From Rouxiella silvae (GTDB lineage: Bacteria > Pseudomonadota > Gammaproteobacteria > Enterobacterales > Enterobacteriaceae), in NCBI RefSeq assembly GCF_002093625.1, contig NZ_MRWD01000057.1, forward strand, positions 1 through 37,268: DNA of 37,268 nt, in the 5' to 3' direction. Below, piece by piece: positions 34,632-37,268 of the stretch; position 1 is the stretch's first letter, and each line of letters begins with the position of its first letter. The notes below the pieces were generated by a model. The model had not been told where the DNA came from, did no database searches, and saw only the letters and a list, made by a program, of their open reading frames with translations. The position numbers and the translations under genes were made by a program.

Positions 34632-37050
34632 CCCGAGTACCTTTGTTGCCCTTATTTCCTTTGTTACCTTTGTCGCCCTTATCACCTTGGTCGCCTTTGT
34701 CACCTTTGTCGCCCTTATCACCTTGGTCGCCTTTGTCACCTTTGTCGCCCTTATCACCTTGGTCACCTTGGTCGCCTTTGTCACCTTTATCGCCTTTGTC
34801 ACCTTTATCGCCTTTGTCACCTTTATCGCCTTTATCACCTTTGTCACCTTGGTCTCCTTTCGGACCCGCAGGGCCCGGTTCGGGTTCGGCAGGTGGCGAT
34901 TCGGGCTTGGTGGCCTGACCGCCTTCGTCTTTGAATTTGGTTTCAGCATCGCTGTCTTTCTTGCGCGCGTCCCTTTTATCAAGCTTGGTTTTGTCTTTGC
35001 GGTAAGCTTGTTTGTCTTTGAGATCTTTAATTTTTGACTGAATTTCAGTCAGTGCCGATGATTCACCCTCTGCCGGCATGGCACCTGAATTAATCGACAT
35101 CAGCATGGTGCGAATCTGATAAAACGGGACTTGGGTAAAGCGCTTAGTGTCGGACTTGTAATCGACAATTGTTTTGGTGCGTGACAGATAGGTGAAACCC
35201 ATTGCGACACCCTTAACACCGAAATCGCTGGTTGTTGCGCTCACCGATGAAATTGCATTAATCGTACCGTTGAGGCCATTGACCGATAGGCCAATGCCGG
35301 TGGCGGAGAAACTGGCGCCGGTTGTTACCCAATATGATCCGCGTGAACTATGGTTGGTGGTCGGCGCTTTTACCGAGACGGTATCGTCACTGGTGATCTC
35401 AATTTTGCCCGGGGACCAAATTTTGATTGCCTCATCGCTGGTGGAGGCCGAATAGAGTTTTACGTCGTCCTTGGCAGAGACGTTAAGTTTTTTCTGCGAA
35501 TGCAGATCCAAGGTTTCTTCCCCGGCGGCATCGTCGAAATACAGATAACTGCCGTTGGTGACTTCTGTGCTGCCCTTGGTACGGCTCCAGATGCCTGATT
35601 TTGTTTCTGACCATTCACCGGCGACGGCTTCGGTGCCGTCGCTAGAGGTCACGGCGATTGGCAGCGTGCGTAAATTATTGAAAACGCGACCAGTAATTAA
35701 CGGTGCATGAGGATCGCCGTTAATAAAATCGACAATCACCTCTTCGCCAACGCGTGGAACCTGATAATTTCCGTACTGGTTTCCCGCCCACGCGCTCGAA
35801 ACGCGCAGCCAGCAGGAGTAAAGCTCCTGCTCGTTTTCAGGCTTGTACCAGAGAAACTTCACTTTGACTCGACCGTATTGGTCGGTTGAAATGGTTTCAT
35901 CACCCGTACTAGGATCCTTAACCACCATCGCCGTTTGTGGACCACTGGTGCGCGGCCAGGACGTTGAGCGCTGAGAGCGGTAATTAACGGTGGCCGGTAT
36001 GACTGAAAATACAAAGCGGTGCTCGTTGATGTCTTCGTCATTGGTGGTATAGCTGTTTTCGGTCAGCGTATAGCTCACCTCGGTTATCAAAAACTCCTTA
36101 CCTTCATCGCGGGTGCGCGGGGCTTTCAACAGCGTGAAGGTGTAACCCGGTGCCAAACCAAATGCATCACCCTCGGCATAAGTTTTAGCCTGAAGGGCGA
36201 TATATTCCTGCTGTCTAATCTGCGTATATTGGGCACCATCAGCGGCTTCGGTATATTGCCCCGGCCATTCAAGGCGCGTAGCCGTGTTACCTGCCTGCGA
36301 TTGGCTTATTTGACCAGTAGAAGAGAGGTCGGCGTCTGATTTCAAGTAGTTATAATCATCATGTCGATACATGCTTGGGCTGATAGATTCAGTGACGTGC
36401 CAAGTATCAATGCTCTCTTCATTGACATAGAGTCCGCTGCTGGCCTGATGATATTCAATGGTAGAGTAGCCGGTAAAAGGTTCGTGTGCCGCAGGGGAAT
36501 CGGCCAACACCAATGTTTGGCTATCCATTTGATGTTTAAAGTAAAAATACATCCCTTCATGTTCCATCAAACGGCTGATAAATTCGAATACCGACTCCTG
36601 ATACTGAACGCAGTATTCCCAGACACGATAAGTGCCGCTGAGTTTATCTTCGAATGTGATATTAAATTCACCGAGCAGTGTGGTGATAATTTCTTTGACC
36701 GATTTGTTCTCCCAAATACGAAAACCATAGTTTTGCGTCAAGTACCACAAGTTCGGGCGAACCGTTGCTCGGTAGACGTAATATTGCTCAAGATGCGGTT
36801 CATGACCCACAAAATCCATTCGCGTAATAATGCCGCTCAGATAGCGAGTCGTAAACGGATTTGGCCGCAATTCCAGCGACAATGGCTGGCCTAATAGTCC
36901 TTTGATATCAATTGAATTGTCAGTACTCAATAATTCAATGTTGAATTCATAACAGCCGGATAATATTTCTCTGCCGGTCATGGATTTAAATAACAATCCA
37001 CTGCCGAGAGACGTGTGAGCAATGACGACGCGTTCCATAGAAAATAGCAT
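34621..37050 (-). CDS. vgrG: T6SS spike protein VgrG with collagen-like tail
   Basis: This VgrG (TssI) of 809 residues forms the trimeric spike. The N-terminal gp27-like part holds [16 protein letters not shown] and [22 protein letters not shown]. The gp5 OB-fold (about 385-470) holds [13 protein letters not shown] and [21 protein letters not shown] beta-helix region follows. After it comes a Lys/Asp-rich charged stretch (about 660-725) and then 28 uninterrupted Gly-X-Y triplets (726-809), mostly GDK and GDQ, like collagen. No enzymatic domain is recognised. The start is an ATG at 37050, or the ATG four codons later. It is the first gene of the operon and the only vgrG in the window. Confidence 0.95.
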   Translation of the reverse strand: MLFSMERVVIAHTSLGSGLLFKSMTGREILSGCYEFNIELLSTDNSIDIKGLLGQPLSLELRPNPFTTRYLSGIITRMDFVGHEPHLEQYYVYRATVRPNLWYLTQNYGFRIWENKSVKEIITTLLGEFNITFEDKLSGTYRVWEYCVQYQESVFEFISRLMEHEGMYFYFKHQMDSQTLVLADSPAAHEPFTGYSTIEYHQASSGLYVNEESIDTWHVTESISPSMYRHDDYNYLKSDADLSSTGQISQSQAGNTATRLEWPGQYTEAADGAQYTQIRQQEYIALQAKTYAEGDAFGLAPGYTFTLLKAPRTRDEGKEFLITEVSYTLTENSYTTNDEDINEHRFVFSVIPATVNYRSQRSTSWPRTSGPQTAMVVKDPSTGDETISTDQYGRVKVKFLWYKPENEQELYSCWLRVSSAWAGNQYGNYQVPRVGEEVIVDFINGDPHAPLITGRVFNNLRTLPIAVTSSDGTEAVAGEWSETKSGIWSRTKGSTEVTNGSYLYFDDAAGEETLDLHSQKKLNVSAKDDVKLYSASTSDEAIKIWSPGKIEITSDDTVSVKAPTTNHSSRGSYWVTTGASFSATGIGLSVNGLNGTINAISSVSATTSDFGVKGVAMGFTYLSRTKTIVDYKSDTKRFTQVPFYQIRTMLMSINSGAMPAEGESSALTEIQSKIKDLKDKQAYRKDKTKLDKRDARKKDSDAETKFKDEGGQATKPESPPAEPEPGPAGPKGDQGDKGDKGDKGDKGDKGDKGDKGDKGDQGDQGDKGDKGDKGDQGDKGDKGDKGDQGDKGDKGNKGNKGNKGTRGNR
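34624..34875 (-). repeat. Tandem triplet repeat coding the VgrG collagen-like tail
   Basis: The minus-strand codons for the 84 final VgrG residues are a run of nine-base units (Gly-Asp-Lys, sometimes Gly-Asp-Gln or Gly-Asn-Lys). Because units are multiples of three bases, copy-number change by slippage would keep the reading frame and alter only tail length. Codon use varies between units (GGT or GGC, AAA or AAG, GAC or GAT), which suggests the array is partly stabilised. Confidence 0.9.
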
Positions 37051-37268
37051 CCTTCAGGCATAGCTACCGCACTACTGCGGAGAAATAAAATCTCTGTAGA
37101 AAGTTCGAGATAAATGGACTTCATCGTTTACTAAATCTTGACATTGCCTTTACAAATAATCGATCCGCATTAATTGTTCAAGATGAGAATTGTCCTAAAG
37201 GTTACCATTCTTCTTGTGTATTATTTTTATTACAAGATGCAGGTCTGATTTTTAAATTAAAATGAATT
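37051..37268 (-). promoter_or_regulatory. Upstream region of vgrG and the T6SS operon
   Basis: These 218 AT-rich bases lie before the first T6SS gene and are the only sizeable gap upstream of the operon in the window. They should hold the main promoter, unless it lies further out. A small hairpin, CCGCA (37067-37071) and TGCGG (37076-37080), sits in the leader. No clear sigma-54 box is seen. A possible sigma-70 site could not be fixed with confidence. Confidence 0.4.

Noticed and set aside
34640-34860. CRISPR-like regular repeats
   Set aside because: The units are only nine bases, contiguous and without spacers, and they are codons of vgrG.
34643-34918. Plus-strand ORF rich in Leu, Ser and Pro over the repeat
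   Set aside because: It is the antisense reading of the vgrG collagen repeat; the minus-strand frame is part of a clear VgrG.

Overview
The window comes from a gammaproteobacterium of the order Enterobacterales. FadR has the 239-residue length and DsbB the 176-residue length, with the cysteine numbering, known from E. coli, and a YcgB/SpoVR gene follows fadR as it does in enterics. Sequence flavour and the type VI gene order suggest a Yersiniaceae-like genus (Serratia, Rahnella, Ewingella or Rouxiella type). The genus itself cannot be settled from the sequence alone.

Left part (1-6596), chromosomal backbone with some decay. It holds the start of a small His/Tyr/Gly-rich lipoprotein cut by the window edge, a LysR-type regulator, a small secreted protein with a short collagen-like stretch, a MipA/OmpV outer-membrane protein, and the C-terminal remnant of an NAD-dependent epimerase/SDR gene. 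Then come dsbB, fadR (opposite strand) and the ycgB/spoVR gene. The nhaB gene that separates dsbB from fadR in E. coli is not there.

Right part (6721-37050), one block of about 30 kb on the minus strand. It encodes a complete type VI secretion system (T6SS) with all 13 core components. Read in the direction of transcription (from high to low coordinates) the order is: vgrG with a collagen-like tail, DUF2169 plus pentapeptide-repeat protein, second pentapeptide-repeat protein, DUF3540 protein, DUF4150 PAAR-like protein, SH3-like lipoprotein, tssJ, tssK, tssL (with an OmpA-like domain), tssM, tagF, tssA, tssB, tssC, hcp, fha, pppA, a four-cysteine exported protein, tssE, tssF, tssG, tssH (clpV), ppkA, and perhaps a 45-residue ORF. 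No gap between genes exceeds 78 bases, so a single long transcription unit is plausible. The only sizeable upstream region is the 218 AT-rich bases before vgrG.

How it works together: TssJ, TssL and TssM form the envelope complex. TssK, TssE, TssF, TssG and VgrG form the baseplate, capped by the PAAR-like protein. TssA coordinates assembly, TssB/TssC form the sheath around the Hcp tube, and ClpV recycles the sheath. PpkA (kinase), PppA (phosphatase), Fha and TagF are the known threonine-phosphorylation switch that controls firing. No recognisable toxin or immunity gene lies in the window. The most unusual points are the 28-triplet collagen-like tail on VgrG (itself a trimer), the toxin-free DUF2169/pentapeptide/DUF3540/DUF4150 module, and two strong hairpins inside the operon, one just after hcp.
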